The notes under the pieces: model-generated | Databases searched by the model: none | Told to the model about the DNA's origin: nothing | What the model saw: only the letters and a program-made list of their open reading frames with translations | Position numbers and translations under genes: made by a program | DNA from: a virus | DNA length: 56,466 nucleotides | Direction: 5' to 3' (one strand) | Virus record (IMG/VR): IMGVR_UViG_3300027728_000001 | Coordinates: 1-56,466 of that record | Shown here: positions 16,809 to 23,701 of the stretch, in pieces | Layout: every line of letters starts with the position of its first letter | How positions within the stretch are numbered: position 1 is the stretch's first letter

Positions 16809-17558
16809 CTAATCCGCTGTTGGCCGGTGGGTGAGCCGGTTTGCCAGATCGTCCGCCGACCATGGCGACGGCGTCACGGGCGACATGTCGGCTACGAACC
16901 TACCCCTCACATCCCTGCCCCGGAGTGCCGCCTGTATCTTCCCACCAGAGGAAGGCCTTGTCTTAGCCTTGCCGATATGCCGGTTGAGTATTGTCCCCCT
17001 GTGGCGTACCCCATAGATGGTCACCCTCTCTACCCTGATGGCGGTATAGGTGGCGTGCCTGCCGACGACGCTAATCAGGGTGAAATGGCGGTTCCGTGTC
17101 CTAACCGCCTTTTTACGCCTCTCACGCTGGCGGTCGCTTACATACCGTAGCCCCTGCATGGCCGTTTCTTCGGCCATCAGGATAGCCAGAGGGGATGGTG
17201 TACGGCTGTCCTCACTGGTTCCGCTACTGGGCGTATCGTCCCATCCGGCGGCGCGCGCCTTTGCGGCCTTTGCGATCCGTTTCTTTTCGCGTTCGTCGTC
17301 TCGGGTAGTGCCGTGCCACCCCCTGAGCCGCCACCAGCTGCATTGCCGCGCCACCGCGTGCAGGTCGGACTCCGGTTCCCATTCGGAATAGTCCGCTGTT
17401 TGCCAGTCATAAATAATTCTGGCCGAAATCTCCTCGCGGGCCTCCGGGGATAGTGGGCGGGGGCCGTCCGCCTTTGAATGCTTCGCTACATACCGTTTGC
17501 TGAATAGCACCATTTGGCGAGCCGTTAGGTCGGACACTGTACGGGGATTGTAAGACAT
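16809..17558 (-). CDS. Unknown basic protein, possible regulator (249 aa)
   Basis: Single-gene transcription unit with its own promoter (17610-17638) and terminator (16763-16797), divergent from the plus-strand block. The protein is very basic, especially residues 85-115 (DEREKKRIAKAAKARAAGW) and 145-230 (RQRERRKKAVRTRNRHF). Residues 40-70 are Glu/Trp-rich (ISARIIYDWQTADYSEWEPE). Helix-turn-helix motifs are not evident. Its place next to a divergent repeat-rich control region fits a regulatory role, for example a repressor or anti-host factor, but this is an inference. Confidence 0.55.
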   Translation of the reverse strand: MSYNPRTVSDLTARQMVLFSKRYVAKHSKADGPRPLSPEAREEISARIIYDWQTADYSEWEPESDLHAVARQCSWWRLRGWHGTTRDDEREKKRIAKAAKARAAGWDDTPSSGTSEDSRTPSPLAILMAEETAMQGLRYVSDRQRERRKKAVRTRNRHFTLISVVGRHATYTAIRVERVTIYGVRHRGTILNRHIGKAKTRPSSGGKIQAALRGRDVRGRFVADMSPVTPSPWSADDLANRLTHRPTAD

Positions 17559-17609
17559 TGCCTAGACTCCGTTGTTGGTGGGAAAGCGGAATGCTGTCCC
17601 GATGGATTT

Positions 17610-17638
17610 ACTATCGGCATTATCATTTCCGTTGTCAA
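17610..17638 (-). promoter_or_regulatory. Sigma-70-type promoter for the 17558 gene
   Basis: Minus-strand TTGACA (17633-17638), 17-nt spacer, GATAGT (17610-17615), about 50 nt upstream of the start. The -35 is perfect and the -10 matches 4 of 6 bases. Confidence 0.6.
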
Positions 17639-17660
17639 CAACAAAATTGGAATTCCGAAA

Positions 17661-17688
17661 AGAATTGTTGGGGGCTCATTCCCATATA
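17661..17688 (+). repeat. 28-bp direct repeat, copy A (promoter-like)
   Basis: AGAATTGTTGG, 7 variable bases, then TTCCCATATA. An identical arrangement is at 17796-17823. Copy A reads TTGTTG-N16-TATATA as a possible plus-strand promoter. The perfect palindrome GGAATTCC lies just before it at 17649-17656. Confidence 0.6.
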
Positions 17689-17780
17689 TATATGTCAACG
17701 ATATGACACTCCCCACGGAATGACATGTCGTTGTCCATGACGACGGGCCATCTTCCTATCGTTATGCGACCCGCAATCAC

Positions 17781-17798
17781 TCTGAAAACTTTTTCAGA
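17781..17798. promoter_or_regulatory. Palindromic operator candidate
   Basis: TCTGAAAACTTTTTCAGA is an 8+2+8 inverted repeat without a following T-run. It abuts the second promoter-like repeat and so could be a repressor site for the plus-strand block. Confidence 0.5.
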
Positions 17799-17827
17799 AT
17801 TGTTGGCCAGTCCTTCCCATATAGATT
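17796..17827 (+). promoter_or_regulatory. Promoter-like repeat copy B driving the plus-strand small-gene block
   Basis: Second copy of AGAATTGTTGG-N7-TTCCCATATA. It reads TTGTTG (17800-17805), 16 nt, TAGATT (17822-17827). The next plus-strand gene begins 85 nt downstream with a strong SD. Confidence 0.5.
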
Positions 17828-17912
17828 GCTCAAATAATAACGAGCAATTTATGTCTTTCCGCGGGCAGGGGAGCTTTATGCTTCCCGCATGCGGGCAATC
17901 AAAGGAGGTTCA
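17828..17912 (+). promoter_or_regulatory. Leader of the plus-strand block, ending in a strong SD
   Basis: The leader is AT-rich and then contains CATGCGGGC/GCCCGCATG-type self-complementary bases around 17872-17896. It ends with AAAGGAGG 4 nt before ATG at 17913. No gene was seen in it. Confidence 0.4.
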
Positions 17913-18122
17913 ATGTACTGTGTTACTAACTTCCGCTCTAAGAAAGAGCTGAAGGAAGCCGTGAAGAACGGGCAGGCCGGCGGCGTCTACCAAGTGGGGC
18001 CGTTTGGTGGTGGGGATTACTCCAACGGGCAGTTCGCCGTGGAGGGGCCGCACTATCCCGAGGCCCATAGGTGGTACGGGCAGGTGACAGTGAGAGACGG
18101 GCAGATTGTGTCTGCCAAGTGA
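17913..18122 (+). CDS. Unknown small protein (69 aa)
   Basis: First gene of the plus-strand block. ATG at 17913 is chosen for its near-perfect SD over an upstream in-frame start. The protein is Gly/Tyr-rich (VYQVGPFGGGDYSNGQFAVE) after a basic helix (RSKKELKEAVKNG). It resembles small phage-encoded beta proteins but has no recognised family. Confidence 0.7.
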   Translation: MYCVTNFRSKKELKEAVKNGQAGGVYQVGPFGGGDYSNGQFAVEGPHYPEAHRWYGQVTVRDGQIVSAK

Positions 18123-18234
18123 CGACTTCGGATCGCGGGCAGATGGTAGCCGTCGGCGTAATAGGCACAGTGGTGCCGTGCCGCTGCCCGCATTCCGGTG
18201 CCGTTGTGGTTCCGGTTTCTTACAGGAGGTGCAT

Positions 18235-18981
18235 ATGGCTCTTCGCTATGCACCGGCCAACGCCAAGCTCTCCAAGCTGGAGAAGCGTCTGGGTGTCAAT
18301 GTCTACTCCTTTGACATGCTGTCAGGGGTGACTTGCCCGTTTGCGAATGACTGCCATTCCAAGGTGGTCGTCGTTGACGGCAAGCGGACAATCGTTGACG
18401 GCCCAAACACGTTGTTCCGGTGTTTCTCTGCCTCGCAAGAGGTGGTGTATCCGAATGTGTTTCTGGCCCGTCAGGCCAACACCGATGCGATCCTGCCCAT
18501 TGCGGCAGATTCGGTGCTGGGGGCAGCGGATGCCCTGGCGGATGCCCTACCTGCAGATGCAGGCTGTGTCCGCATCCATGTAGCGGGTGACTTTAAGTTG
18601 CTCAACTACTTCGATGCATGGCTGGAGTTGGCGTTCCGTAGGCCGGATGTCCGGTTCTATGCATACACCAAGAGCCTGCCATTCTGGATCAAGCGTCGGG
18701 CGATCCTGCCTGGCAACTTCCTGCTGACTGCGAGCAGGGGTGGCAAGGCTGACCATCTGATCGATGAGCATGGCCTGCGTGAAGCCCGCGTGGTGTTCAC
18801 TGAGCAGGAAGCAGAAGACTTGGGGCTGGAGATTGACCATGACGACAGTCACGCGGCTCTCCCCGGCCCATCGTTTGCCCTGCTGATCCACGGTGTTCAA
18901 CCTAAGGGATCAGAGGCTGGCAAGGCTGTGCGGGCCTTGCGGGGTGTGGGTTCTTACTCCAGACAGAAAGCGACGGTGTGA
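18235..18981 (+). CDS. GP88-like phage protein
   Basis: A 248-aa protein beginning ALRYAPANAKLSKLEKRLG and containing FDMLSGVTCPFANDCHSKVV, the opening region of the actinophage gene-product-88 family (Cys pair after a TCP motif). It also has the downstream blocks VRIHVAGDFKLLNYFDAWLE and FYAYTKSL. These are widespread in phages and plasmids, and their function is unknown, although the paired Cys suggests a metal or Fe-S site. SD AGGAGG is 6 nt upstream of ATG at 18235. The 112 bp before it hold no gene. Confidence 0.8.
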   Translation: MALRYAPANAKLSKLEKRLGVNVYSFDMLSGVTCPFANDCHSKVVVVDGKRTIVDGPNTLFRCFSASQEVVYPNVFLARQANTDAILPIAADSVLGAADALADALPADAGCVRIHVAGDFKLLNYFDAWLELAFRRPDVRFYAYTKSLPFWIKRRAILPGNFLLTASRGGKADHLIDEHGLREARVVFTEQEAEDLGLEIDHDDSHAALPGPSFALLIHGVQPKGSEAGKAVRALRGVGSYSRQKATV

Positions 18982-18982
18982 C

Positions 18983-19036
18983 ATGCGGCGTGAAACGACG
19001 TTGATGGACTACTACTACAAGAAAGCGAGGGCGTGA
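18983..19036 (+). CDS. Possible 17-aa coupling peptide
   Basis: ATG at 18983 follows the previous stop by 1 nt and its TGA overlaps the next ATG (TGATG). It may mainly deliver ribosomes to the next gene. The sequence includes DYYYKKARA. Confidence 0.3.
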   Translation: MRRETTLMDYYYKKARA

Positions 19037-19500
19037 TGAAGATTCGGGAACGGTTTGATGCGTGGGTGCAGGGCATGGTGCAGGATGCGGTGAAGAAGTA
19101 CCTGCCCAGCAATAGCGATCTGATGTTCGACTTCTACAGGCGGATGGACATACAGCCACTGGCTGAGTTGGTGGCCACCAACGATGACCTGACCCGGCGG
19201 GTGGTCGAACAGTTGGAGGATGACATCGACACAGACGAGATCGCCCGTAATGTGGCCGAGACTATGGATGCCAGCGATGTGGCATCGCACATCGACATCG
19301 ATGATGCGTGCCTCAACTTGGCTGTGTCCAACTACGTCGATGATATCGCGGAGAAGGTGGCCGAGGAGATCGATGTGTCTAGCTGCATCGACTACGACCA
19401 TCTGGCCGCGAAGCTGGTTGAGAAGGATGTGTCTAGCTGCATCGACTACGACCATCTGGCCGCGAAGCTGGTTGAGAAGCTGAAGGAGGCATGGGCATGA
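19036..19500 (+). CDS. Acidic helical protein with internal tandem duplication
   Basis: A 154-aa acidic protein with heptad-like segments (LVATNDDLTRRVVEQLEDDI, VAEEIDVSSCIDYDHLAAKL). Its C-terminus carries two identical 18-residue copies of DVSSCIDYDHLAAKLVEK encoded by identical 54-bp units (19372-19425 and 19426-19479). Acidity and helices could suit a protein or DNA mimic. Function unknown. Confidence 0.65.
   Translation: MKIRERFDAWVQGMVQDAVKKYLPSNSDLMFDFYRRMDIQPLAELVATNDDLTRRVVEQLEDDIDTDEIARNVAETMDASDVASHIDIDDACLNLAVSNYVDDIAEKVAEEIDVSSCIDYDHLAAKLVEKDVSSCIDYDHLAAKLVEKLKEAWA
19372..19479 (+). repeat. Perfect 54-bp tandem duplication inside a gene
   Basis: Two identical units of 54 bp, in frame, with no substitution. 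It must be recent or subject to slippage. An assembly artefact is possible. Confidence 0.95.
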
Positions 19501-19649
19501 GCCAAGTGTGGCACTTTACATTTGCTTGCGTGATGGAGGGTGAGTCTAAGGACGACGCTCTTGCATCTGCCTTGGTGTACATGCAAGAGCAGGCTGCGCG
19601 TGGCAGTTTGAAACCCAGCACAGCAACACTTTTTGAGGAGGACGAGTGA
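19497..19649 (+). CDS. Unknown small protein (50 aa)
   Basis: ATG overlaps the previous stop (ATGA). Sequence is MSQVWHFTFACVMEGESKDD followed by a helical ASALVYMQEQAARG. Resembles small phage proteins of the FTFxCxxEGExxxDAxxxAL type, function unknown. Confidence 0.6.
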   Translation: MSQVWHFTFACVMEGESKDDALASALVYMQEQAARGSLKPSTATLFEEDE

Positions 19650-19885
19650 TGCCTGACTACCGAATTATCGGCTACTACGATGACACCGGCCAAGTCTACG
19701 ACGGCGAGATGGATGGTGATGACGAGGTCGAAGCGGTGTGTGGGATTCGCGACATGCTGGACGAGGCAGGGCAAGACACCCTAGTGATCGTCGCAATCTT
19801 GGACGAGGCGGGGAAGAACGTCTACGAGAGCGACAAGGCGTCGTTCATTAAGGACTGGCCGCAGTGCGAGGGGGAGGATGCATGA
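19649..19885 (+). CDS. Unknown acidic small protein (78 aa)
   Basis: Begins MPDYRIIGYYDDTGQVYDGE. Beta-beta-alpha pattern, strongly acidic. ATG shares its A with the previous stop. Its RBS and first codons GAGGACGAGTGATGCCTGAC recur before the 16-codon frame at 20476, so that frame may be a truncated duplicate of this gene's start. Confidence 0.6.
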   Translation: MPDYRIIGYYDDTGQVYDGEMDGDDEVEAVCGIRDMLDEAGQDTLVIVAILDEAGKNVYESDKASFIKDWPQCEGEDA

Positions 19886-20130
19886 GCAGATACCATGTGC
19901 AGGTGGGTGATGCGACCTATGCCTACGGGTATGACCGTCCGTTGCAGGAATACTTCCTGCAGAAGCACACGCCGGGGGAGGGTGACTACCCGGACGTTGA
20001 GGATATTGTGGGCAGCTTCACCGGCAACGGGTACGGCAGTGCCGGTGAACTGCTGGAAGCGGTGGCCAAGCATGGTGTGCCCGTGCCGGAAGAGCATCTG
20101 ACTTTGATTGGTTTGGATCTACCTTTCTAG
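19882..20130 (+). CDS. Unknown small protein (82 aa)
   Basis: Starts MSRYHVQVGDATYAYGYDRP and continues with a Gly/Asp-rich segment (TPGEGDYPDVEDIVGSFTGN) and a C-terminal helix (AGELLEAVAKHGVPVPEEH). ATGA overlap with the previous gene. Not recognised. Confidence 0.6.
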   Translation: MSRYHVQVGDATYAYGYDRPLQEYFLQKHTPGEGDYPDVEDIVGSFTGNGYGSAGELLEAVAKHGVPVPEEHLTLIGLDLPF

Positions 20131-20140
20131 GAGGACAGCG

Positions 20141-20446
20141 ATGACAAGTGACAAGCTGGCCCGCATATCGCAAGCCGCATCGGTCATCCGTGAGGTGATC
20201 GGCTGCGAGTTTGAGTGGGAGACACCGGGACAAAGGCCGTATGGGAAGGGGGCTGTGATGCTCCTGACCCATGGGGTGGGCAGTACGTTGCGGCCGTACT
20301 GCAACTACGACTGCCGGGAGTACGACAAGATTGAGAAAATGGTCGATGCCCTGTCGGCTATCGGCCTGCTGGTGGAGGATTGCACCGGGGATTACTCAGG
20401 GGTTTATGCGACAACGGGCGGCGTAAGACCGTGCGATTCGATATAG
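20141..20446 (+). CDS. Unknown protein (101 aa)
   Basis: SD GAGGAC 6 nt before ATG. Residues 5-25 helical (LARISQAASVIREVIGCEFE), then a beta region with Cys/Tyr (PYCNYDCREYDKIEKMVDAL). Not recognised. Followed by a 29-bp gap containing TATAGTATAC, where I see no clear promoter. Confidence 0.6.
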   Translation: MTSDKLARISQAASVIREVIGCEFEWETPGQRPYGKGAVMLLTHGVGSTLRPYCNYDCREYDKIEKMVDALSAIGLLVEDCTGDYSGVYATTGGVRPCDSI

Positions 20447-20475
20447 TATACACCCTTACACTAGGAGGACGAGTG

Positions 20476-20526
20476 ATGCCTGACTACACGGTGACTATCT
20501 CCGGGGAAGAGCGGGAGGATGCGTGA
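20476..20526 (+). CDS. Possible 16-aa peptide, remnant of a duplicated gene start
   Basis: The leader and first four codons repeat those of the 19649 gene (GAGGACGAGTGATGCCTGAC), with MPDY again at the N-terminus. Its stop overlaps the next ATG. It may now act only as a translational lead-in. Confidence 0.3.
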   Translation: MPDYTVTISGEEREDA

Positions 20527-20729
20527 TGCCTAAGACGAGAAGCAAGATGGGGCGGGTAGCCCTACACGCCGAGGTGTCTTGGTGTGCCGAGGACATCCAA
20601 GAACGGCGACCAGGCTGGTCGGCAAAGCGGTGCAACGAGTTCCTCGTTGAGAATGAGGAAGAGATTCAGTGCGAGATGATCGGGCGTGGATGGGAAGTGA
20701 TCGACTACCGTTTGGCAAGGGAGGACTGA
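20526..20729 (+). CDS. Small conserved phage protein (67 aa)
   Basis: The pattern VALHAEVSWCAEDIQERRPG then a helix ending IQCEMIGRGWEVIDY matches a common short phage protein (xLHAExxWxxEDVxxxxPxW...GWEVI). Function unknown. The close overlap with both neighbours places it in the block operon. Confidence 0.65.
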   Translation: MPKTRSKMGRVALHAEVSWCAEDIQERRPGWSAKRCNEFLVENEEEIQCEMIGRGWEVIDYRLARED

Positions 20730-21049
20730 TGGCACATACACCAGGGCCGTGGGGCATTGTGTTTCACGGCGATGTCGAACGCCTCCGGCTGAATGGTTCG
20801 ACGGTCTACCAAGTGAGCGATGTGACTGACCCTGACTTCCCGTCAGGCCAGCCACGCTATTGCTTGGATGACCTGCGATTGATGGCAGCAGCACCAGAGT
20901 TGTTGCACGCCTGCCAAGCAGTGGCAAACGATCTGAATCGGCTGCTGGATGGCGATGACTTCTGCGGAATGAGCGACACTGAGTTGTTCACCGCATTCCT
21001 TGCCGTGCTGGAGCCGGCACTAGACAAAGCAGAAGGGATGGTGGAGTGA
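20729..21049 (+). CDS. APELL-motif phage protein, paralogue 1 (106 aa)
   Basis: Starts MAHTPGPWGIVF and contains DLRLMAAAPELLHACQAVA, the hallmark of a frequent phage accessory family with the start TPGPW and an ARLIAAAPELL helix. Function unknown. The next gene encodes a second member, suggesting tandem duplication. Confidence 0.7.
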   Translation: MAHTPGPWGIVFHGDVERLRLNGSTVYQVSDVTDPDFPSGQPRYCLDDLRLMAAAPELLHACQAVANDLNRLLDGDDFCGMSDTELFTAFLAVLEPALDKAEGMVE

Positions 21050-21396
21050 TGGCAGCTATTGAAGGCAAGTGGTACGCATCGATTGGCACGCACGCCGGTG
21101 ATGCCTACCCACAGAGCGACGATACCGTGCGGTTTGTGTATGCCGACCAGCCGGACGGCACCAAGTACATTGTGGCCAAGGTGTGGGCAGACGATGCCGG
21201 GGACTATGAGAGTACGGCCAGGCTGGTAGCAGCAGCACCGGCTTTGCTTGCGTTGGTAAAGCGATTGCGTGAGGTGTTTGAAGAGTTGGACGACGACTGG
21301 CGAGTGATGGATGCGACCCGTGTGGATGAACTGATTTCCAGCGATGGCCTGTATGCTTGCGACCAAGCTATTGCCAAGGCAGAAGGGAGGGGCTGA
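21049..21396 (+). CDS. APELL-motif phage protein, paralogue 2 (115 aa)
   Basis: Has STARLVAAAPALLALVKRL in the position of the APELL helix of the previous gene, and an N-terminal beta region (GKWYASIGTHAGDAYPQSDD) rather than TPGPW. Start ATG overlaps the preceding stop. Confidence 0.65.
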   Translation: MAAIEGKWYASIGTHAGDAYPQSDDTVRFVYADQPDGTKYIVAKVWADDAGDYESTARLVAAAPALLALVKRLREVFEELDDDWRVMDATRVDELISSDGLYACDQAIAKAEGRG

Positions 21397-21602
21397 TGTC
21401 AACGAACAGTGACCGGGCGGCGAGGGCACGGAAGGCTGTGACGGCAGCGAAGAAAGGGACTCGCGGTGAGTTCCACCTAGTGGACTTGGTTGCGAACCTA
21501 CTGCACTTGGCCGACGCAGATGGTGACTCAGGTGAGCGGGTACTACGGCTAGCTGAGATGCACTACACAGAGGAGTGCTTAGAAGAACGGGGCGTGTCTT
21601 AA
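21396..21602 (+). CDS. Unknown small protein (68 aa)
   Basis: Basic N-terminus (RAARARKAVTAAKKG), then an acidic helical part (LVDLVANLLHLADADGDSGE) resembling the LxDLLTDLMHxA-type helices of small phage proteins. ATG overlaps the upstream stop. Confidence 0.6.
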   Translation: MSTNSDRAARARKAVTAAKKGTRGEFHLVDLVANLLHLADADGDSGERVLRLAEMHYTEECLEERGVS

Positions 21603-21616
21603 CAAGGAGGACAAGG

Positions 21617-21772
21617 ATGTCTATGATCGATGTCTGGAGTGACGAGACGATTGAGACTGCCATTCGCCTGCTGGTCTGTGCCGAGGGGTTGTTGGAGCCC
21701 TTCCGTGACCAGGATGGTGACTGGGGTAGGGTGTACGAACAGATCCATAGGTTCTTAAAGGAGGAATGCTGA
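21617..21772 (+). CDS. Unknown small protein (51 aa)
   Basis: SD AAGGAGGAC before ATG at 21617. Helical and acidic (ETIETAIRLLVCAEGLLEPF). No recognised family. Overlaps the next gene by 1 nt. Confidence 0.55.
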   Translation: MSMIDVWSDETIETAIRLLVCAEGLLEPFRDQDGDWGRVYEQIHRFLKEEC

Positions 21773-21993
21773 TGGCTGACCACAGGATCGGCGGTGTGAC
21801 GGACGAGCTATACCAGCGGGCAGTACGCCGGGTGCTTGCTTCCCCCACGCTTGCCAAGTACGAAGACATCATCTTCGCAGACTGGTCGGAGGGTGACGAT
21901 CACTTGCGGTGGGTGGCCACGGCCACAGTGAAAGAGATTGCGTCTTGGGCCAAGCGGATAAAGGAGGACAGTGATGGCAACACCGAGGCGTAA
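21772..21993 (+). CDS. Unknown small protein (73 aa)
   Basis: Contains GVTDELYQRAVRRVLASPTL and a Trp-rich segment (FADWSEGDDHLRWVATATVK). Its last 20 nt overlap the next gene, whose SD is within it. Confidence 0.55.
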   Translation: MADHRIGGVTDELYQRAVRRVLASPTLAKYEDIIFADWSEGDDHLRWVATATVKEIASWAKRIKEDSDGNTEA

Positions 21994-22264
21994 GATTTCC
22001 CCAGAGGAACGCAAGGGGCGTAACGCTCTGATGCGTGTTAACAACTGGGTGGTGGTGCTAGTTATGAAGCGGATGTTTGACGAGGGCTGGACTACTGAGC
22101 GGGTAGTGCTGGCCTTCGATGCTATCCAGCGGGAGACAGGACGCCTCTGCATAGTGCATGCCATGCCTGACTGGCACTGGGTGGATGAGAAGCAAGTAGC
22201 GGACGAGGTGTACGATGCGGTAACCAAGGGAGATATGTTCGGAGCTAGGATCAGATCAGAATAA
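21974..22264 (+). CDS. Unknown basic protein (96 aa)
   Basis: SD AAGGAGG upstream of ATG at 21974. The N-terminus is basic (PRRKISPEERKGRNALMRVN), followed by helices (VLVMKRMFDEGWTTERVVLA). DNA binding is possible but no motif is clear. A 68-bp gap follows. Confidence 0.55.
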   Translation: MATPRRKISPEERKGRNALMRVNNWVVVLVMKRMFDEGWTTERVVLAFDAIQRETGRLCIVHAMPDWHWVDEKQVADEVYDAVTKGDMFGARIRSE

Positions 22265-22332
22265 GTCAGAGGGCGTTGCCAACGACACTGTGCCGAAGGC
22301 CGCTTGTGGGGTTGAGTACTAGGAGGTGACAC

Positions 22333-22722
22333 GTGAGTGATCTGTCTATTGTCCAAGAGTTCTTTGATGTGCCAGATATCGGCAAGAAGATGGGCGGGCC
22401 CATTTCTGTCGATGACCTTGTGCTTTCCGCCGGTGCCTTGCGTGACTCCGGTCTGCAATGCGGCGGAGCTGAGATCATCGGGAGCCTGCAACGACTGCTG
22501 TTGGCGGTCGGACTGAGCAACTTCCTGGCACTGACCGATGTGCCTGCGAAGTGCGACGACCACTGGGCTGAGTGGTGCCCATCTCCCAAGCCACTGCACA
22601 GTGCCGATTGTCCAGCCGGCGGGACTCCACTCTGGTCGAACGGCAAGGAGACTGTGTTCTACAGGATCAGCAAGGACAAGCACGGCAACGATGTCATTGG
22701 GTTCTCTATTCATAATGGGTGA
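22333..22722 (+). CDS. Unknown protein with Cys-rich C-terminus (129 aa)
   Basis: GTG at 22333 has AGGAGG upstream. Helical N-terminal two thirds (LVLSAGALRDSGLQCGGAEI, GSLQRLLLAVGLSNFLALT). The C-terminus has Cys/His/Trp clusters (PAKCDDHWAEWCPSP, SADCPAGG) that might bind zinc. Not recognised. Confidence 0.6.
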   Translation: MSDLSIVQEFFDVPDIGKKMGGPISVDDLVLSAGALRDSGLQCGGAEIIGSLQRLLLAVGLSNFLALTDVPAKCDDHWAEWCPSPKPLHSADCPAGGTPLWSNGKETVFYRISKDKHGNDVIGFSIHNG

Positions 22723-22725
22723 CGC

Positions 22726-22839
22726 ATGTACAAGGATGTACTACAGATAATGCACATGCTGGCGACTGCTATACTCTTGTTGTTGGCAGGCCAGTTAAAG
22801 GAGTTGTGTTTGAGACTGTTGATTATGGGAGGTGAGTGA
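22726..22839 (+). CDS. Single-pass membrane micro-protein (37 aa)
   Basis: A hydrophobic segment LATAILLLLAGQLKELCLRL in a 37-aa product. ATG lies 3 nt after the previous stop and its own stop overlaps the next start. Could be a small holin-like or regulatory membrane peptide. No family evidence. Confidence 0.5.
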   Translation: MYKDVLQIMHMLATAILLLLAGQLKELCLRLLIMGGE

Positions 22840-22925
22840 TGTTTGCAATGAGTGAGACGATGGACTTTCTGATTGGCGGCGGCACGGTGCTGCTGATGTT
22901 GTGGTGGACTTCGATGAGGGACTGA
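22839..22925 (+). CDS. Second membrane micro-protein (28 aa)
   Basis: Contains DFLIGGGTVLLMLWWTS, a short membrane span, in a 28-aa product directly before the recombinase gene and coupled to the preceding micro-protein by TGATG. Its function is unknown. Confidence 0.4.
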   Translation: MFAMSETMDFLIGGGTVLLMLWWTSMRD

Positions 22926-22927
22926 CC

Positions 22928-23701
22928 ATGTTGTACGGCTATGTCCGCGTATCCACTGACAAGCAAGAGAACAGCCGGGATGCACAGGAGATAAAGCTGC
23001 GGGCCTATGCTGCCCAGGTAGACATGGAGTTCGGTGGCGTCTACGTGGACGAGGATCAGTCGGCCAACAAGATCCCGCTGAAGCACCGCAAGCAGGGCCG
23101 GATCCTCTGGGATGCCCTGCGACCAGGCGATGTCGTCTGCTTCACCAAGATCGACCGGGTGTTCCGATCCATGGCCGATGCGGCCTCCACCCTAGCGACA
23201 TGGAAGTCGCTAGGCGTGGGGGTTCGCTTCCTAGACATGGGCATCGATGTCAACACGCCGGCCGGGGAGTTGTTCTTTAACCAGCTTGCGGCCTTTGCCC
23301 AGTACGAAAGCCAGATGATCGGGCAGCGGGTACGGGAGATCGCCGCTCATCTCACCGCTGCCGGCCGACCCGTGGGTAGCGCTCGCCCGTTCGGCTGGAC
23401 AAAGAGCGACGGCCAGTACATTCCCTGCCCACAGGAGCGGGAGATCGGTGACCTCGCCCATTCAATGCGACAGGGCGGGGCTACTTACCCGGCAATCGCC
23501 TTGCACCTTTGCCGCAAGGAGCTTCGCAAACCGAAGAACAAGAAGGGTGTCCGTGGATACTATTGCGTGACCGACACCCGCTGCCTGTGTCGCGCGGCTG
23601 CAGCCGGATACCCAAGGATTCCGCCAAGGTGCGAGACAGGTGACTGGACTGGCGCCCTGCGGAACGCAGAGATATCTGATGCGTCTGAGCCAGTGACCTG
23701 A
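22928..23701 (+). CDS. Small serine recombinase (resolvase/invertase family)
   Basis: A 257-aa protein. The resolvase catalytic N-terminus is clear: GYVRVSTDKQ with R7 and nucleophile S9, then DQSANKIPLKHRKQGRILWD, CFTKIDRVFRSM and the helix region FFNQLAAFAQYESQMIGQRV. The C-terminal domain is short and Cys-containing (YYCVTDTRCLCRAAAAGYP), unlike a long large-serine-integrase arm. It could invert or resolve phage DNA, or control a fibre switch, but no inverted recombination sites were found. Its last 221 nt overlap the sigma gene in antisense. Confidence 0.9.
   Translation: MLYGYVRVSTDKQENSRDAQEIKLRAYAAQVDMEFGGVYVDEDQSANKIPLKHRKQGRILWDALRPGDVVCFTKIDRVFRSMADAASTLATWKSLGVGVRFLDMGIDVNTPAGELFFNQLAAFAQYESQMIGQRVREIAAHLTAAGRPVGSARPFGWTKSDGQYIPCPQEREIGDLAHSMRQGGATYPAIALHLCRKELRKPKNKKGVRGYYCVTDTRCLCRAAAAGYPRIPPRCETGDWTGALRNAEISDASEPVT

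Noticed and set aside
16423-16863. 146-codon minus-strand frame
   Set aside because: It spans the strong terminator and overlaps a better gene. No SD, no domain.
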